Source of the DNA: Stutzerimonas stutzeri
GTDB taxonomy: Bacteria > Pseudomonadota > Gammaproteobacteria > Pseudomonadales > Pseudomonadaceae
Direction of reading: 5' to 3'
Length of the DNA: 64,000 bases
NCBI RefSeq assembly: GCF_024448985.1
Contig: NZ_JAMOII010000005.1
Location: 1-64,000, forward strand
This document shows, one piece after another, positions 21,472 through 32,129 of this stretch. Position 1 is the stretch's first letter. The number at the start of each line of letters is the position of its first letter. The notes beneath the pieces were generated by a model. That model was given only the letters and a program-made list of their open reading frames with translations. It ran no database searches and was not told the origin of the DNA. The translations under genes were made by a program, and so were the position numbers.

Positions 21472-22275
21472 TCAGCGCAACAGTTTGATTCGCAAGCCAC
21501 TCTCTTCGGACACTTCGGCCTCCAGGCGTCGCGCCCGGATTCGCTCCTGCGTCAAGGCTTCATGCCACTCTGCCGCCCCTTCACCTTCGAGCGCCACTCG
21601 TACGGTGCTGTCGAGCCGCAGCACATTGGCCAGCAGGGCGCCCCACTCCGCCGTGGGCTCTTGAGGCAACCGCGGCAGCCAGAGCTCGCCGGTATCCTTC
21701 AGTTGGCGCAACAACGTCGCCGGATTCGGCAGAATGACGCCAAGCGTCTCATCGGGACTGAACTGTTCCACTTGCAGATAAGGGCGACCATTGCCGCGGG
21801 TAATGCCGTAGAGCGCCATGAAGCGATCAGAATCGCCGGGCAGGCGCGCCAGCAGATAGGCCTGTCTGGCCTCCGGGCCATAAAGCGTCGAGCGCCCGAA
21901 AATCTCGTTGGCCCACAGGCTGCTCGATCCACACTGGCGCCCTTCGCACCAGAAAAGCAATTCGGCACCGCCTTCCAACAGGCTATTGCGCGCCAGCTCG
22001 AATGCTTCGATACCGGTATGGACCGCCGGTAACAGGTAAGTCACGGCCGTCAGCTGCCCGCTCGCCGTAACCTGATCGCTCATCCGCAAGCGACCGCTAA
22101 TGCGCCGAATCGAATCCAGCGGGTAGGTCCGCTCCAGCACTGGCTGTTCCTCGAACGCCACGATCTGCGCCTGCGGATAGCGTGGCAGCGACTCGAAATC
22201 CCGGCTGCCAGGAAGGTCGGCAGCGCTCACCACACCGGCAAAAGCTCCCAACGTGAAAATCCATGCAGCTCGCAT
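21472..22275 (-). CDS. DUF4892 periplasmic protein
   Basis: This 267-residue protein has a signal peptide (MRAAWIFTLGAFAGVVSA). The mature part contains ISGRLRMSDQVTASGQLTAV and a Cys pair in LLFWCEGRQCGSSS. The overall pattern matches DUF4892, found mainly in pseudomonads. The ATG at 22275 has GAGG eight bases upstream, overlapping the stop of a small upstream frame. Function unknown. Confidence 0.8.
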   Translation of the reverse strand: MRAAWIFTLGAFAGVVSAADLPGSRDFESLPRYPQAQIVAFEEQPVLERTYPLDSIRRISGRLRMSDQVTASGQLTAVTYLLPAVHTGIEAFELARNSLLEGGAELLFWCEGRQCGSSSLWANEIFGRSTLYGPEARQAYLLARLPGDSDRFMALYGITRGNGRPYLQVEQFSPDETLGVILPNPATLLRQLKDTGELWLPRLPQEPTAEWGALLANVLRLDSTVRVALEGEGAAEWHEALTQERIRARRLEAEVSEESGLRIKLLR

Positions 22276-22283
22276 ACCGGCCC

Positions 22284-22418
22284 TCAACGGATCGCACCGC
22301 TGGCTTCTAGACATGCGGGTGCGCTTCCGAGCAGCCGCGAGCAAGAAGACAGGCCGAGTTCATCGAGCACAACGGATACCGTGTGGCCTTGGGCATGGCG
22401 GGTAAGGAAGGTAATCAT
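22284..22418 (-). CDS. Possible 44-residue protein coupled to the DUF4892 gene
   Basis: A short frame begins MITFLTRHAQGHTVSVVLD and ends eight bases before the DUF4892 start, with that gene's GAGG overlapping its TGA. A weak AGGGA lies ten bases before its ATG. The coupling-like geometry is the only support. No family recognised; it may be chance. Confidence 0.35.
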   Translation of the reverse strand: MITFLTRHAQGHTVSVVLDELGLSSCSRLLGSAPACLEASGAIR

Positions 22419-22520
22419 GGGTGGTCCCTGGTGAGGCGATTGCCCAGCCTCACCAGTTGGCAAAAGCAAGTCAAGCAAGGCTTTGCGACAGATTCTTGCG
22501 TAACTGCGCTACCGCCTGAA

Positions 22521-23378
22521 TCAGGACGCAAAGAACGGATTGAAAACAGCCGAAACCGCTTCGGTACCTGCCTGATCATCCAGGTGCAGATGGTGCCCGC
22601 CCGGCAAACGGTGCAGCGTGAACGGCAGGGATTCACACAACTCAAGTGTTTCGGGCCGGGTCATCAGCCCCTGCTCCGCCAGGATCAAGCTGGCTGGACA
22701 GGTCACCCGCTGAGCGAATGCCAGCGCGTGCGCACGCGTCAGGCGCATTGGGGATGGCAGCATGAGTCGGGCATCGGTGCGCCAGGTATAGCCACCCGGA
22801 ACCGGCATCAACCCCCGCTGGGCAAGGCGTTCGGCCGCCTCCCGGCTGACCGCTCCGACACCTTTCATGCGTGCCGCGACAGCCTGTTCGAAAGTGGCAT
22901 AGACCGGTTTGCGTTTCTCATCGACGGCGAGCAGCGCCTGCAACGATTCGCCGAGCTTCTGCGGCGCGGTGTCGGCCTCGCCGGTATAGGGAATCACCCC
23001 ATCGATCAATGCCAGACGCTCGATTCGATCAGGCATGGCGCCAGCTAATAGCACCGACACGATCGCCCCCATCGAATGGCCCAGCAGGGAGAACTGCTGC
23101 CAGCCGAATTGCTCGGCAGTCTGCAGCACGTCGTGAGCGTAATCCCAGATGTTGTAGGCGGCGCCGACCGGACGATGATCGGAATGACCATGTCCCGGTA
23201 GGTCCAACGCGACGATACGGACGCCGTTCAGCAACGGCGCCAGACGGGAAAAGGTGGCGGCGTTGTCCAGCCAGCCGTGCAATGCAATGACGGGCCGGCC
23301 ATCCTCTGGACCGTAGAGATGCGCCGCAACTTCGATATGCGGCAGGCTCAGGCGAATCTCTTCGAACACAACAGTCAT
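22521..23378 (-). CDS. Alpha/beta hydrolase
   Basis: This 285-residue cytoplasmic-looking hydrolase has the oxyanion motif ALHGWLDNA, the DLPGHGHSD strand, nucleophile Ser in LLGHSMGAI and a terminal GGHHLHLDD with the catalytic His. It overlaps the preceding hydrolase gene by four bases, so the two are made together. The substrate is not predictable. I recall two neighbouring hydrolase genes at this locus in P. aeruginosa. Confidence 0.88.
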   Translation of the reverse strand: MTVVFEEIRLSLPHIEVAAHLYGPEDGRPVIALHGWLDNAATFSRLAPLLNGVRIVALDLPGHGHSDHRPVGAAYNIWDYAHDVLQTAEQFGWQQFSLLGHSMGAIVSVLLAGAMPDRIERLALIDGVIPYTGEADTAPQKLGESLQALLAVDEKRKPVYATFEQAVAARMKGVGAVSREAAERLAQRGLMPVPGGYTWRTDARLMLPSPMRLTRAHALAFAQRVTCPASLILAEQGLMTRPETLELCESLPFTLHRLPGGHHLHLDDQAGTEAVSAVFNPFFAS

Positions 23379-24181
23379 GCGGCACCTCTTCTATCCAGAT
23401 CGCTCCAGCGGCTGAACAATTGTTTGAGTAAAGCGGCCGTGGCGCGAGGGTGCTCGAGCGGAAACATGTGTCCACCGGGCAGAGTATGCGACTCGCCGTG
23501 CGCAACCAGCCGAAGCAGATACGCATGATGCGGCAGCACCACCCGGCTTTGGCTGCCGCGCACCACGGCAAGCGGAATCTTCAGAGCATGCGGCCAGCCG
23601 GGCGTAACATGCGGCACGCTGCGGTAGATACGGATTTCCGTTTCGGGATCGAAGCGCAAACGCAACCCCTCGGCGGTTGGCTCCAGTCCATGTTCGACGT
23701 AGGCGTCCAGGCACTCGGGATCGAATGCACGAAACAACGTCTTGCTGGCGAAATATTCCCGCGCCTCATTCACGCAACTGAACGCCTCGCGGCGACCGAC
23801 GGTACGACCCGCTGGAGTGAGCCGATCGATGAAGCCGAAACGCTTCGCCACCCAGATCAGGGTCTGATCGAACCAGGTCGTCATCGGCGAATCGAGCATG
23901 ACAACCCCGCGGTAAAGCTCGGGACGTTGCAAGGCAGCGTGATAATGCAGCATGCCTCCCAGCGAATGGCCGACACCCCACACCGGCTCGTTCAGAGCTG
24001 TGAGCTGTTCGATGAGTTCCTGCACCAGGTTTTGCCAATTGTCATCCACCGGAAAGCGCGGATCATGGCCGTGCTGGTCAAGATGAGTAACGGTGTACTC
24101 CGGCGCCAAGGCGCCGAACAGCTTGCGATAGGTGCCCGAAGGAAAACCGTTGGCGTGCGCGAAGAAGATGCGTTGCGTCAT
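23375..24181 (-). CDS. Alpha/beta hydrolase
   Basis: This 268-residue hydrolase opens with FFAHANGFPSGTYRKL, has nucleophile Ser in GVGHSLGGM, and the catalytic His in PGGHMFPLEHP. It is upstream of and coupled to a second alpha/beta hydrolase. The two share fold but little sequence, so a recent duplication is unlikely. Substrate unknown. Confidence 0.88.
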   Translation of the reverse strand: MTQRIFFAHANGFPSGTYRKLFGALAPEYTVTHLDQHGHDPRFPVDDNWQNLVQELIEQLTALNEPVWGVGHSLGGMLHYHAALQRPELYRGVVMLDSPMTTWFDQTLIWVAKRFGFIDRLTPAGRTVGRREAFSCVNEAREYFASKTLFRAFDPECLDAYVEHGLEPTAEGLRLRFDPETEIRIYRSVPHVTPGWPHALKIPLAVVRGSQSRVVLPHHAYLLRLVAHGESHTLPGGHMFPLEHPRATAALLKQLFSRWSDLDRRGAA

Positions 24182-24286
24182 GGGCTCGCTGCAATAAGTG
24201 AAAGACAGCTATTTTCTGGTCACCTTTCCCCTTACGGCAAACGGCCTGAGCGGCAGAACCCAAGGCGGTCCTGCCAAACAAGGCAT

Positions 24287-24742
24287 TTATGACGCTTCTG
24301 AGGGCCGAGGGCTCTTCTCACCCACCGGCACGACAGCTACGGTCAGCCGGGAAATGCAGCTGAGCTTGCCGTCATCGCCACTCAGACGGATATCCCAGAC
24401 ATGGCTGGAACGCCCCAGGTGAACAGGACGGCAGACCGCCGTGACGCGACCGCTGCGCAGCGCGCGGATGTGGTTGGCATTGACTTCGAGCCCAACGCAA
24501 TAGAATCGGCTCGGATCGATACACTGGAAGCTGGCCATGGAGCCCACGGTTTCGGCGAGTACTACCGAGGCGCCGCCATGCAGCAAACCAAAGGGCTGAT
24601 GGGTTCGTGAATCGACCACCATGCTCGCGGTAAGGGACTGGTCATCGACCGCTTCGAAACGAATGTCGAGCAGTTCGACGATGGTGTTCTGGCGGTTTGC
24701 ATTGAATTGATCGAGGTCCGGGGGACGATGCCAAATGCTCAA
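24287..24742 (-). CDS. Hotdog thioesterase, YdiI/EntH-like
   Basis: This 151-residue single-hotdog protein has the motif PFGLLHGGASVVLAETVGSM, where HGG and the following Glu correspond to the catalytic region of YdiI/YbdB (4-hydroxybenzoyl-CoA type) thioesterases. The N-terminal IWHRPPDLDQFNA and the GRSSHVWDIRL strand also fit. It is in a minus-strand series with two hydrolases and may act in acyl-CoA clean-up. Substrate not predicted. Confidence 0.87.
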   Translation of the reverse strand: MSIWHRPPDLDQFNANRQNTIVELLDIRFEAVDDQSLTASMVVDSRTHQPFGLLHGGASVVLAETVGSMASFQCIDPSRFYCVGLEVNANHIRALRSGRVTAVCRPVHLGRSSHVWDIRLSGDDGKLSCISRLTVAVVPVGEKSPRPSEAS

Positions 24743-24805
24743 GTGACGCTCTCCGTGGTTTTTATTCTAAATTTAGGGCTGGCGTGTGCCTGCAGGTGCC
24801 TTAGC

Positions 24806-25264
24806 TCATTCGGGATGCCGTAGCCCGACGAGGCGCATCGAGCCCGTCGCAAGATAATCTCCTTCCAGCTCGGCCAGACTGGCCGTGGCCATGGACAGCG
24901 GCGCATCGCGATGGCCACTGACCAGCCAACCGCCCAACACACCGACGAAGGGTTGGTGAGTCACGAGCAATAAATGCTGCTCGATGCGACGGTCGAGATA
25001 GAGCATGGCATCCTTCGGGTCGGACTCCGGCGTCAGCCAGGGCACCGTCTCGACCGCTCCGGTAAAGCCAAGCGTCTGACGGATGATCTCGGCGGTTTGC
25101 TGAGCTCGCTGGTACGGACTGACGAGGATGGCCTGAAGAGGTTGTCCCTGCAAATGACTGGCAGCATGCTCCACTTCAAGTTGGCCGGCCGCCGTCAGGT
25201 TGCGCTCCGCATCGGTACGGGCTCTGGGCTCGGCCTCGCCGTGGCGCAGTAGCCACAGCTTCAT
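24806..25264 (-). CDS. sixA: Phosphohistidine phosphatase SixA
   Basis: This 152-residue histidine phosphatase begins MKLWLLRHGEAEPRA with the RHG catalytic motif and has VSPYQRAQQTAEI and VTHQPFVGVLGGW, the second catalytic His. SixA removes phosphate from histidines of phosphorelay or PTS proteins. It overlaps the upstream DUF4389 gene by four bases. Confidence 0.9.
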   Translation of the reverse strand: MKLWLLRHGEAEPRARTDAERNLTAAGQLEVEHAASHLQGQPLQAILVSPYQRAQQTAEIIRQTLGFTGAVETVPWLTPESDPKDAMLYLDRRIEQHLLLVTHQPFVGVLGGWLVSGHRDAPLSMATASLAELEGDYLATGSMRLVGLRHPE

Positions 25265-25599
25265 GGCTGCGGCTCCTGCTTCGGAGCCTCGGGCGCGACA
25301 GGCGATGCCGTTTCAATGTCAGCGGGACGCGGCTTGGGCCAATCCGACATCGGCCACGGCTTGCGATCGGTGTTGAACGTGCCGAAGCGACCTATTTGCG
25401 CCACGTACTGGCTGAGGCTGTCACCCAGCTCTTGCAGGCTCACGTTGACCTTACCGTTCAGCGCCCGCAGGACCATCTGCGCCACCACGACGACCAGCAG
25501 CACCAGCTCGGCCACTTGCCAGACAAAAAAGAAAAGCAGCATCCAGATTGCGCGCAAGATCAGCGACTCACGTTCCGCGCTACGTTGTGATGTGTTCAT
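25261..25599 (-). CDS. DUF4389 membrane protein
   Basis: This 112-residue protein has one or two adjacent membrane helices (about 15-45: WMLLFFFVWQVAELVLLVVV) and a polar C-terminus rich in Pro. The pattern matches DUF4389, small membrane proteins often found next to gpsA and sixA in pseudomonads. It starts 18 bases after gpsA ends. Function unknown. Confidence 0.82.
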   Translation of the reverse strand: MNTSQRSAERESLILRAIWMLLFFFVWQVAELVLLVVVVAQMVLRALNGKVNVSLQELGDSLSQYVAQIGRFGTFNTDRKPWPMSDWPKPRPADIETASPVAPEAPKQEPQP

Positions 25600-25617
25600 C
25601 CATACCTCCGGTGTCGT

Positions 25618-26640
25618 TCAGAAGCCATCGGTGGAGATGAAATCCACGTCTGTCTTCGGCTCGCCGCGCATCAGCAGCTCGATTACCTGTTCCAGCGTAC
25701 GCCCCTCGAACAGAATGGCATGTAGCCCCGTGACCAGCGGCATATAGACCTGCAGCTCTTCGGCCTTGGTTTTCAATACCTTGATGGTGTTGACGCCCTC
25801 GGCAACCTCACCCAGGCGTGACACGGCCTGTTCTAGGCTCAGGCCCTCGCCAAGCGCATGGCCCACCTGAAAATTGCGGCTTTTCGACGAAGTGCAGGTG
25901 ACGATCAGATCTCCGACGCCCGCCAGTCCAAGAAACGTCATGGGATTGGCTCCCAGCCGGACGGCAAAGCGCGTCATCTCGGCGAGCGCACGCGTGATCA
26001 GCATGCTACGTGTGTTCTCACCCATGCCGAGCGCGGCGGCCATACCGGCCATGATCGCGTAAACGTTTTTCAGCGCGCCCCCGAGTTCCACACCGAACCG
26101 ATCGGCACTGGCATAGACGCGGAAGGTCCGCCCGTGCAAAGCCTGCTGCACGCATCGGCATAGCGCCTCGTCGTGGCTGGCCACCACGGTTGCGGTCAGC
26201 GCATGCTCGGCCACCTCGCGAGCGAGATTCGGACCCGAGATCACACCGATTCGAGCCTGCGGTGCGATTTCCTCCAAGATCTGGCTCATCAGCATGAAGC
26301 CATTCGTCTCGATGCCCTTGGTCGTGCTGACCAGCATCTTGCCCGACAGCTGAGCGGCGAACGGCGTTAGCGCCTGGCGTAGCGCGCTGGACGGGAGCGC
26401 CACGAAGACCAGCGAGCAATCCGCCAGCGTCTGTCCCAGATCAGTGACTGGACAGACCTGAGGAAGGATCGTCACGCCTTTGAGGTATCGAGGGTTCTGG
26501 CGCTGCGTGCGAATGAACTCGGCCTGTTCGGCATCGCGCATCCACAGGCGCACTCCTTGACCATTCTCGGCCAGTAGATTCGCAATGGCGGTACCGAAGC
26601 TACCGCCGCCAAGCACCGCAATGGGTTGCTGTTCAGTCAT
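25618..26640 (-). CDS. gpsA: Glycerol-3-phosphate dehydrogenase [NAD(P)+] GpsA
   Basis: This 340-residue enzyme has the N-terminal Rossmann motif [15 protein letters not shown], then [24 protein letters not shown] (catalytic Lys) and [14 protein letters not shown]. It makes sn-glycerol-3-phosphate for phospholipid synthesis in the cytoplasm. The ATG at 26640 is chosen; a start 7 codons upstream is in frame but unlikely. It heads the operon gpsA-DUF4389-sixA and diverges from fabA. Confidence 0.95.
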   Translation of the reverse strand: MTEQQPIAVLGGGSFGTAIANLLAENGQGVRLWMRDAEQAEFIRTQRQNPRYLKGVTILPQVCPVTDLGQTLADCSLVFVALPSSALRQALTPFAAQLSGKMLVSTTKGIETNGFMLMSQILEEIAPQARIGVISGPNLAREVAEHALTATVVASHDEALCRCVQQALHGRTFRVYASADRFGVELGGALKNVYAIMAGMAAALGMGENTRSMLITRALAEMTRFAVRLGANPMTFLGLAGVGDLIVTCTSSKSRNFQVGHALGEGLSLEQAVSRLGEVAEGVNTIKVLKTKAEELQVYMPLVTGLHAILFEGRTLEQVIELLMRGEPKTDVDFISTDGF

Positions 26641-27055
26641 GGGGTATCCGTTCTGAGCCACTCGGTGGCAGTGCCGGCATTATACGTAGCCGTCAGTGCG
26701 CAGCCAGTGCAAAGCCCAACGTCATTGGAATCATCAGGTTACAGTTTCCAGCGGTATATTGAGCCGGCAGAAGCCGCTTTATTCGGCTAGCTCTCGCTAT
26801 CGTCATGACACTTTGTTCATCGGGTCATAACGGACAGAACGTCACATGGTCGTTGTCATAGATCAGGAGTGTTAAAGTATCGGCCCGTTTCTACCATGGT
26901 CTTCCTACGAGTTGGTCGAAACGAGCGGTATCCTTGGGCTGTGACTTTCAGCGCAGGGTGACAGTCTATGACTAGTCTTTATGATCGGACTCTTCAATCT
27001 TGAGTCAGATAAAAAGCAGCAAGCCCTCCATAAAAGGGACCATTGAGGAATACGC
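26641..27055. other. Divergent gpsA/fabA intergenic region
   Basis: No gene is seen in 415 bases. A candidate fabA promoter is at 26958-26985. A weak inverted repeat GACTC-N9-GAGTC is near 26988-27006. I could not identify a clear DesT or FabR site by eye. Confidence 0.5.
26958..26985 (+). promoter_or_regulatory. Candidate sigma-70 promoter of fabA-fabB
   Basis: -35 GTGACA (26958-26963), 16-base spacer, -10 TATGAT (26980-26985). The predicted start is about 65 bases before the fabA ATG, which has GAGGAA upstream. Confidence 0.4.
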
Positions 27056-27571
27056 ATGACCAAACAACAGGCCTTTACTCGGGAAGATCTGCTCCGTTGC
27101 AGCCGCGGCGAGCTTTTCGGGCCCGGTAATGCGCAACTGCCTGCGCCGAACATGCTGATGGTCGATCGCATCGTTCATATCAGCGAAGTGGGCGGCAAGT
27201 ACGGCAAGGGCGAGTTGGTCGCCGAGCTGGATATCAACCCCGATCTCTGGTTCTTTGCCTGTCATTTCGAAGGTGATCCGGTAATGCCGGGCTGCCTGGG
27301 TCTCGATGCCATGTGGCAACTTGTAGGGTTCTACCTCGGTTGGCAAGGCAATCCGGGCCGTGGTCGTGCGCTAGGCTCAGGAGAAGTTAAATTCTTCGGC
27401 CAGGTCCTGCCGACCGCCAAGAAGGTCACCTATAACATTCATATCAAGCGCACCATCAGTCGCTCGTTGATCCTCGGCATCGCCGACGGCACAGTCAGCG
27501 TCGATGGCCGCGAGATCTACAGTGCCGAAGGTTTGCGTGTCGGCCTGTTTACCTCTACCGATAGCTTCTGA
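27056..27571 (+). CDS. fabA: 3-hydroxydecanoyl-ACP dehydratase/isomerase FabA
   Basis: This 171-residue hotdog enzyme has catalytic His70 ([13 protein letters not shown]) and Asp84 (LGLDAMW) at the same positions as E. coli FabA. It dehydrates 3-hydroxydecanoyl-ACP and isomerises the product, starting unsaturated fatty acid synthesis. It is followed 11 bases later by fabB, its pathway partner. Confidence 0.97.
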   Translation: MTKQQAFTREDLLRCSRGELFGPGNAQLPAPNMLMVDRIVHISEVGGKYGKGELVAELDINPDLWFFACHFEGDPVMPGCLGLDAMWQLVGFYLGWQGNPGRGRALGSGEVKFFGQVLPTAKKVTYNIHIKRTISRSLILGIADGTVSVDGREIYSAEGLRVGLFTSTDSF

Positions 27572-27582
27572 AGGACTTCCGC

Positions 27583-28800
27583 ATGCGTCGCGTCGTGATC
27601 ACCGGCCTGGGTATCGTTTCCTGCCTCGGCAATGACAAAGACACCGTTTCCGCCAACCTGCGCGCCAGCCGCCCCGGCATTCGCTTCAATCAAGCCTATG
27701 CAGACATGGGTCTGCGCAGCCAGGTCTCAGGCTCGGTTGATCTGAACCTCGAGGAGCTGATTGACCGCAAGGTCCTGCGCTTCATGGGCGATGCGGCGGC
27801 TTATGCCTATCTGGCCATGCAGCAGGCATTGGAAGACTCCGGCCTCAGCGCCGATGACATTTCCAATCCACGCATCGGCCTGATCGCCGGTTCCGGTGGT
27901 GCTTCGACCATCAACCAGATGGAAGCCATCGACATCCTGCGGGACAAGGGCGTCAAGCGCATCGGCCCATACCGCGTGCCGCGCACCATGAGCAGCACCG
28001 TATCGGCCTGTCTGGCCACGCCGTTCCGCATCAAGGGCATCAACTACTCCATCGCTTCGGCCTGCGCCACCAGCGCGCATTGTATCGGCGCGGCGATGGA
28101 GCAGATCCAGCTGGGCAAGCAGGACGTGATCTTCGCCGGCGGCGGCGAAGAGGAACACTGGAGCCAGAGCTGCCTGTTCGACGCCATGGGCGCCCTCTCC
28201 AGCCAGTACAACGACACGCCGGAAAAAGCCTCGCGCGCATACGATGCCAAGCGTGACGGTTTCGTCATCGCTGGCGGCGGCGGCATGGTGGTGGTCGAAG
28301 AACTGGAGCATGCGCTCAAGCGCGGTGCCAAGATCTACGCGGAAATCGTCGGCTACGGCGCCACATCCGACGGCTATGACATGGTCGCCCCGAGCGGCGA
28401 AGGCGCGCTGCGCTGCATGCAGCAGGCGATGGCCACCGTCGAAGGCCCGATCGACTACCTAAACACCCATGGCACTTCCACGCCAGTGGGCGACGTGGCT
28501 GAAGCCAAGGCCGTGCGCAACATGTTCGGTGACAAGCTTCCGGCCATCAGCTCGACCAAGAGCCTGTCCGGTCATTCACTGGGCGCCGCAGGCGTGCACG
28601 AAGCGATCTACTCCATGCTGATGATGGAAGGCAACTTTATTGCCGGCTCGGCCAACATCGATGAGCTGGATCCGGAAGTTGCTGATCTCCCAGTCGTTCG
28701 CGAGACCCGCGAGAATGCCAAGATCGACACCATCATGAGCAATAGCTTCGGCTTTGGCGGCACCAACGCAACGCTGGTACTCAAGCGCTGGAAAGGCTGA
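27583..28800 (+). CDS. fabB: Beta-ketoacyl-ACP synthase I FabB
   Basis: This 405-residue condensing enzyme has nucleophile Cys161 ([12 protein letters not shown]) and the two catalytic His residues in [11 protein letters not shown] and [11 protein letters not shown]. FabB elongates the cis-3-decenoyl-ACP made by FabA. It is in an operon with fabA and ends before a strong terminator. Confidence 0.97.
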   Translation: MRRVVITGLGIVSCLGNDKDTVSANLRASRPGIRFNQAYADMGLRSQVSGSVDLNLEELIDRKVLRFMGDAAAYAYLAMQQALEDSGLSADDISNPRIGLIAGSGGASTINQMEAIDILRDKGVKRIGPYRVPRTMSSTVSACLATPFRIKGINYSIASACATSAHCIGAAMEQIQLGKQDVIFAGGGEEEHWSQSCLFDAMGALSSQYNDTPEKASRAYDAKRDGFVIAGGGGMVVVEELEHALKRGAKIYAEIVGYGATSDGYDMVAPSGEGALRCMQQAMATVEGPIDYLNTHGTSTPVGDVAEAKAVRNMFGDKLPAISSTKSLSGHSLGAAGVHEAIYSMLMMEGNFIAGSANIDELDPEVADLPVVRETRENAKIDTIMSNSFGFGGTNATLVLKRWKG

Positions 28801-28821
28801 TCGTCCGAACAGCGCAGTAAT

Positions 28822-28860
28822 GAAAACGCCCCGATCAGCAAGCTGATCGGGGCGTTTTCA
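28822..28860 (+). terminator. Strong terminator after fabB
   Basis: A near-perfect inverted repeat GAAAACGCCCCGATCAGC / GCTGATCGGGGCGTTTTC ends in TTTTC on the plus strand and also in TTTTC on the minus strand. It may act in both directions, but the sstT stop lies beyond it. Confidence 0.9.
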
Positions 28861-28913
28861 TGTGAGCTTCAAAGCTTCAAAGCTCAAGCTGAAGTAAATC
28901 GCAGGGAGTCGGT

Positions 28914-30158
28914 TCAGCTTAAGCCTTCATCCGTCACTGCGACTGTGTCGCCATGAGCCATACAGGACGCCGCTGTAAACAGCGCGTCAGTGGATGAATT
29001 CAGCGCAGTTTCAGCCGAATCCTGCACCACACCGATGATGAATCCGACCGCAACCACCTGCATGGCCATATCGTTGGATATTCCGAACAGACTGCAAGCT
29101 AGCGGAATCAACAACAGCGAGCCACCAGCCACACCGGAAGCACCGCAAGCGCAGATAGAAGCGAGCAGACTGAGCAGAATGGCGGTAGGAATATCTACAA
29201 CGACACCCAGCGTATTGACAGCGGCGAGGGTCAGCACCGTGATGGTGATGGCTGCCCCGCCCATGTTGATGGTCGCGCCCAGCGGAATCGACACCGAGTA
29301 GGTGTCCTTATGCAACCCGAGACGCTCACACAGCTGCATGTTGACTGGGATGTTTGCCGCCGAACTGCGCGTGAAGAACGCAGTGATGCCACTTTCACGC
29401 AGACAGGTGAAGACCAGAGGATAGGGATTCTTGCGAATCTGCCAGAACACGATCAACGGATTCACTACCAGCGCCATGAACAGCATGCTGCCGACCAGAA
29501 CTAGTAGCAGTTTCAGGTAGCCAGTCAGCGCCGAGAAGCCGGACTCGGCAAGCGTTCCGGCTACCAGACCGAAGATGCCCAGCGGCGCAAAGCGGATCAC
29601 CATCTTGACGATCAGCGTTACACCTTCCGACATATCGGTTATCAGGTCACGCGTGCTGTCACGTGCATGGCGGAAGGCAAATCCGAGACCTATGGCCCAT
29701 GCCAGAATGCCGATGAAGTTCCCTTCGATAAGTGCCCGTACCGGGTTGTCTACCACGTTGAACATCAGCGTTTGCAGCACCGCGCCAACACCGGTGGGCG
29801 GGATCACATCGTTCGCCTGGCTGGTCAATATCAGCGTCGTTGGAAACAGTGCACTGGCTATCACCGCTACCACAGCGGCGCTCAAGGTACCCAAGGCATA
29901 GAGCATCAGAATCGGCCGGATATGCGTCGGCTGCCCGCGTTTATGGTTGGCCAGCGACGCTGTCACCAGCACGAACACCAGGATCGGGGCGACAGCCTTC
30001 AATCCAGACACGAACAGATCACCCAGCAAGCTGACCGACTTTGCCGCTTGCGGAAACAACCAGGCCAGCAGACAACCGGCGACAAGCCCAACAACGATCT
30101 GCGTTACCAGACCGACGCGGTTATAAGCTCTGAAAAGACGGGTTGATAGGTTGGACAT
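28914..30158 (-). CDS. sstT: Serine/threonine:Na+ symporter SstT
   Basis: This 414-residue protein of the dicarboxylate/amino acid:cation symporter family has about eight membrane helices. Family signatures include [14 protein letters not shown] and [20 protein letters not shown]. The N-terminus [18 protein letters not shown] is characteristic of SstT, which imports Ser and Thr with Na+. The ATG at 30158 is preferred to an upstream start that would add a charged extension. Confidence 0.93.
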   Translation of the reverse strand: MSNLSTRLFRAYNRVGLVTQIVVGLVAGCLLAWLFPQAAKSVSLLGDLFVSGLKAVAPILVFVLVTASLANHKRGQPTHIRPILMLYALGTLSAAVVAVIASALFPTTLILTSQANDVIPPTGVGAVLQTLMFNVVDNPVRALIEGNFIGILAWAIGLGFAFRHARDSTRDLITDMSEGVTLIVKMVIRFAPLGIFGLVAGTLAESGFSALTGYLKLLLVLVGSMLFMALVVNPLIVFWQIRKNPYPLVFTCLRESGITAFFTRSSAANIPVNMQLCERLGLHKDTYSVSIPLGATINMGGAAITITVLTLAAVNTLGVVVDIPTAILLSLLASICACGASGVAGGSLLLIPLACSLFGISNDMAMQVVAVGFIIGVVQDSAETALNSSTDALFTAASCMAHGDTVAVTDEGLS

Positions 30159-30351
30159 TACAGAGTCTCGGCGTAAGAGGCTGGAGCGAACCCAAGGCTT
30201 TCCCGGCAATGGAGCAAGCGAAGGTTCGAATAAAAACGCCGAATAGTACGCATCCTACGCCGATATGCCCAGCATTGAGACGAACCGAGGGCTGCCGCCG
30301 ATTTGGCTGCGGTACAGCGACGCCCCGGCGGACCGGGGCGTCATGGGTCGA

Positions 30352-31977
30352 TCAGATCCGGAAACGCGCAACCATCTCGTTCAATCGGGTCGCCAAATGC
30401 GACAGCTCCTGGCTCGCTGCGCTGGTCTGATTGGCGCCTGCCGAGGACTGCAATGAGAGGTCACGGATATTGACTAGATTACGGTCGACCTCACGTGCCA
30501 CCTGGGCCTGTTCCTCCGATGCGCTGGCGATGACCAGATTGCGCTCGCTGATCTGGCTGATGGCCTTGGTGATATCCTCAAGCGCCTCACCGGCCGTGCG
30601 AGCAACGTCCAGCGTGCTACGCGCCCTTTCGTTGCTGGAGCGCATAGCGTGAACAGCCTTGTCGGTACCCTGATGCACGTCACCGATCATCTGCTCGATT
30701 TCTTGAGTGGACTGCTGAGTACGGTGCGCCAGTGCTCTTACTTCATCCGCAACGACCGCAAACCCGCGCCCAGCCTCCCCAGCGCGTGCCGCTTCGATGG
30801 CTGCGTTGAGTGCCAGCAGATTTGTCTGCTCGGCGATCGAGCGGATCACATCCAATACCTTGCTAATGTCTCGTACCTGGCCGGCCAGTTGCTCGACCTG
30901 ACTCGCTGTAGTGGTGACGTCACCCGCCAGCAAACCGATGGATTCAACTGTTTTGATCACCTGCTCACGGCCATGCTGCGCAGTCTTGTCCGATTCGCGC
31001 GAAGCTTCTGAAGTTGCCACCGCATTGCGGGCAACCTCGTCCACTGCTGCAGTCATTTCATTCACGGCGGTAGCGGCCTGCTCGATTTCGTGGTTCTGCT
31101 GATGCAGCCCGCGGGTCGAGTCCTCGGTTACGGCGTTGAGTTCTTCGGCCGCCGAAGCGAGTTGATTGGACGAATCGGAAATGCCCTGGAGGGTGTTGCG
31201 CAGATTTCCTTGCATGGCTTTGAGCGCCACTAGCAGACGAGCAGGCTCGTCATTACCATCAATGATGAAATCCTGCGTCAGGTTGCCAGAGGCTACGGTC
31301 TCGGCGATGCCTACCGCTTGGTTCAAGGGATGAACAATACTGCGAGTGAACAACCAAGCCAGCCCAAAGGTGAGCAACGCTGCCAGTGCGATTGTGAAGA
31401 TGGTCCAGAGCTTGGCGGAGTCAAATATCTCGGACGATCGTTCAGCGGAACGAGCTGCGCCCTGATTGTTGTAAGCCACCAGGGCGCGCAAAGCTTCACT
31501 AAGATGACTGGCGGCAGGATTCATTTTGGTTTCGATGATCGAAACCATTTCCTGAATTCGTCCTTCGCGATCCAGCGGGATAATTTCGTTGACTACCTTG
31601 TAATAGCTTTCCCGTGTTGCCTGATATTGGCGAAACAGCTCTTCCTCTTGGGGGGAGATGATTGTCTTTTTATAGGCGCTCTCCATATCTTTCAGCTGCT
31701 CATCGAAGCTGGCCAGGGTCGCCCTTGTATTTTCCAACGTCGCCGCATCACGGTTCACCGCAAGCCGGAGGTTGTAAAGCCGAATCCGTAGGATGTGCTG
31801 ATTCAGATCGCCGAGCGCCATAATGCTAGGCAGCCAGCCTTCATTAACGTCTTTCGATTCAGCATTCATCTGCCCCATCTGTTTGAGCGACAGCAGGCCC
31901 AGAAGCAGAACAATCAAGCCGATGAGGCCAAATCCCAACACTGAGCGTCGGGGAATGGTTAGTTTTCGCAGGGACAT
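30352..31977 (-). CDS. Methyl-accepting chemotaxis protein with four-helix-bundle-type sensor
   Basis: This 541-residue receptor has a first membrane helix (about 14-34), a periplasmic sensor of about 155 helical residues (4HB_MCP-like by length and pattern), a second helix (about 190-212), HAMP, and a signalling domain. The tip is [20 protein letters not shown] followed by [16 protein letters not shown]. No C-terminal pentapeptide for CheR/CheB is seen. It is monocistronic. Ligand unknown. Confidence 0.93.
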   Translation of the reverse strand: MSLRKLTIPRRSVLGFGLIGLIVLLLGLLSLKQMGQMNAESKDVNEGWLPSIMALGDLNQHILRIRLYNLRLAVNRDAATLENTRATLASFDEQLKDMESAYKKTIISPQEEELFRQYQATRESYYKVVNEIIPLDREGRIQEMVSIIETKMNPAASHLSEALRALVAYNNQGAARSAERSSEIFDSAKLWTIFTIALAALLTFGLAWLFTRSIVHPLNQAVGIAETVASGNLTQDFIIDGNDEPARLLVALKAMQGNLRNTLQGISDSSNQLASAAEELNAVTEDSTRGLHQQNHEIEQAATAVNEMTAAVDEVARNAVATSEASRESDKTAQHGREQVIKTVESIGLLAGDVTTTASQVEQLAGQVRDISKVLDVIRSIAEQTNLLALNAAIEAARAGEAGRGFAVVADEVRALAHRTQQSTQEIEQMIGDVHQGTDKAVHAMRSSNERARSTLDVARTAGEALEDITKAISQISERNLVIASASEEQAQVAREVDRNLVNIRDLSLQSSAGANQTSAASQELSHLATRLNEMVARFRI

Positions 31978-32094
31978 GGGACTTCTCCACACCATGAATT
32001 AAAGACGCACACACCGGACAAGCCGATGCCGTTAGCGAGCTTATCGTCCCCGCTTAGCTTTTTCTAAAGGGGTACAACTATTTTTTGGCGCCAA

Positions 32095-32120
32095 AAACCG
32101 TTCGTCCAGATGAACGGTTT
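32095..32120 (-). terminator. Terminator of the amidohydrolase gene
   Basis: AAACCGTTC, 8-base loop, GAACGGTTT. On the minus strand the stem is followed by TTGG, giving a TTTTT run just after the amidohydrolase stop. An adjoining 16-base perfect palindrome TTTTTGGCGCCAAAAA lies at 32082-32097. Confidence 0.75.
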
Positions 32121-32129
32121 ATGTCGAAG

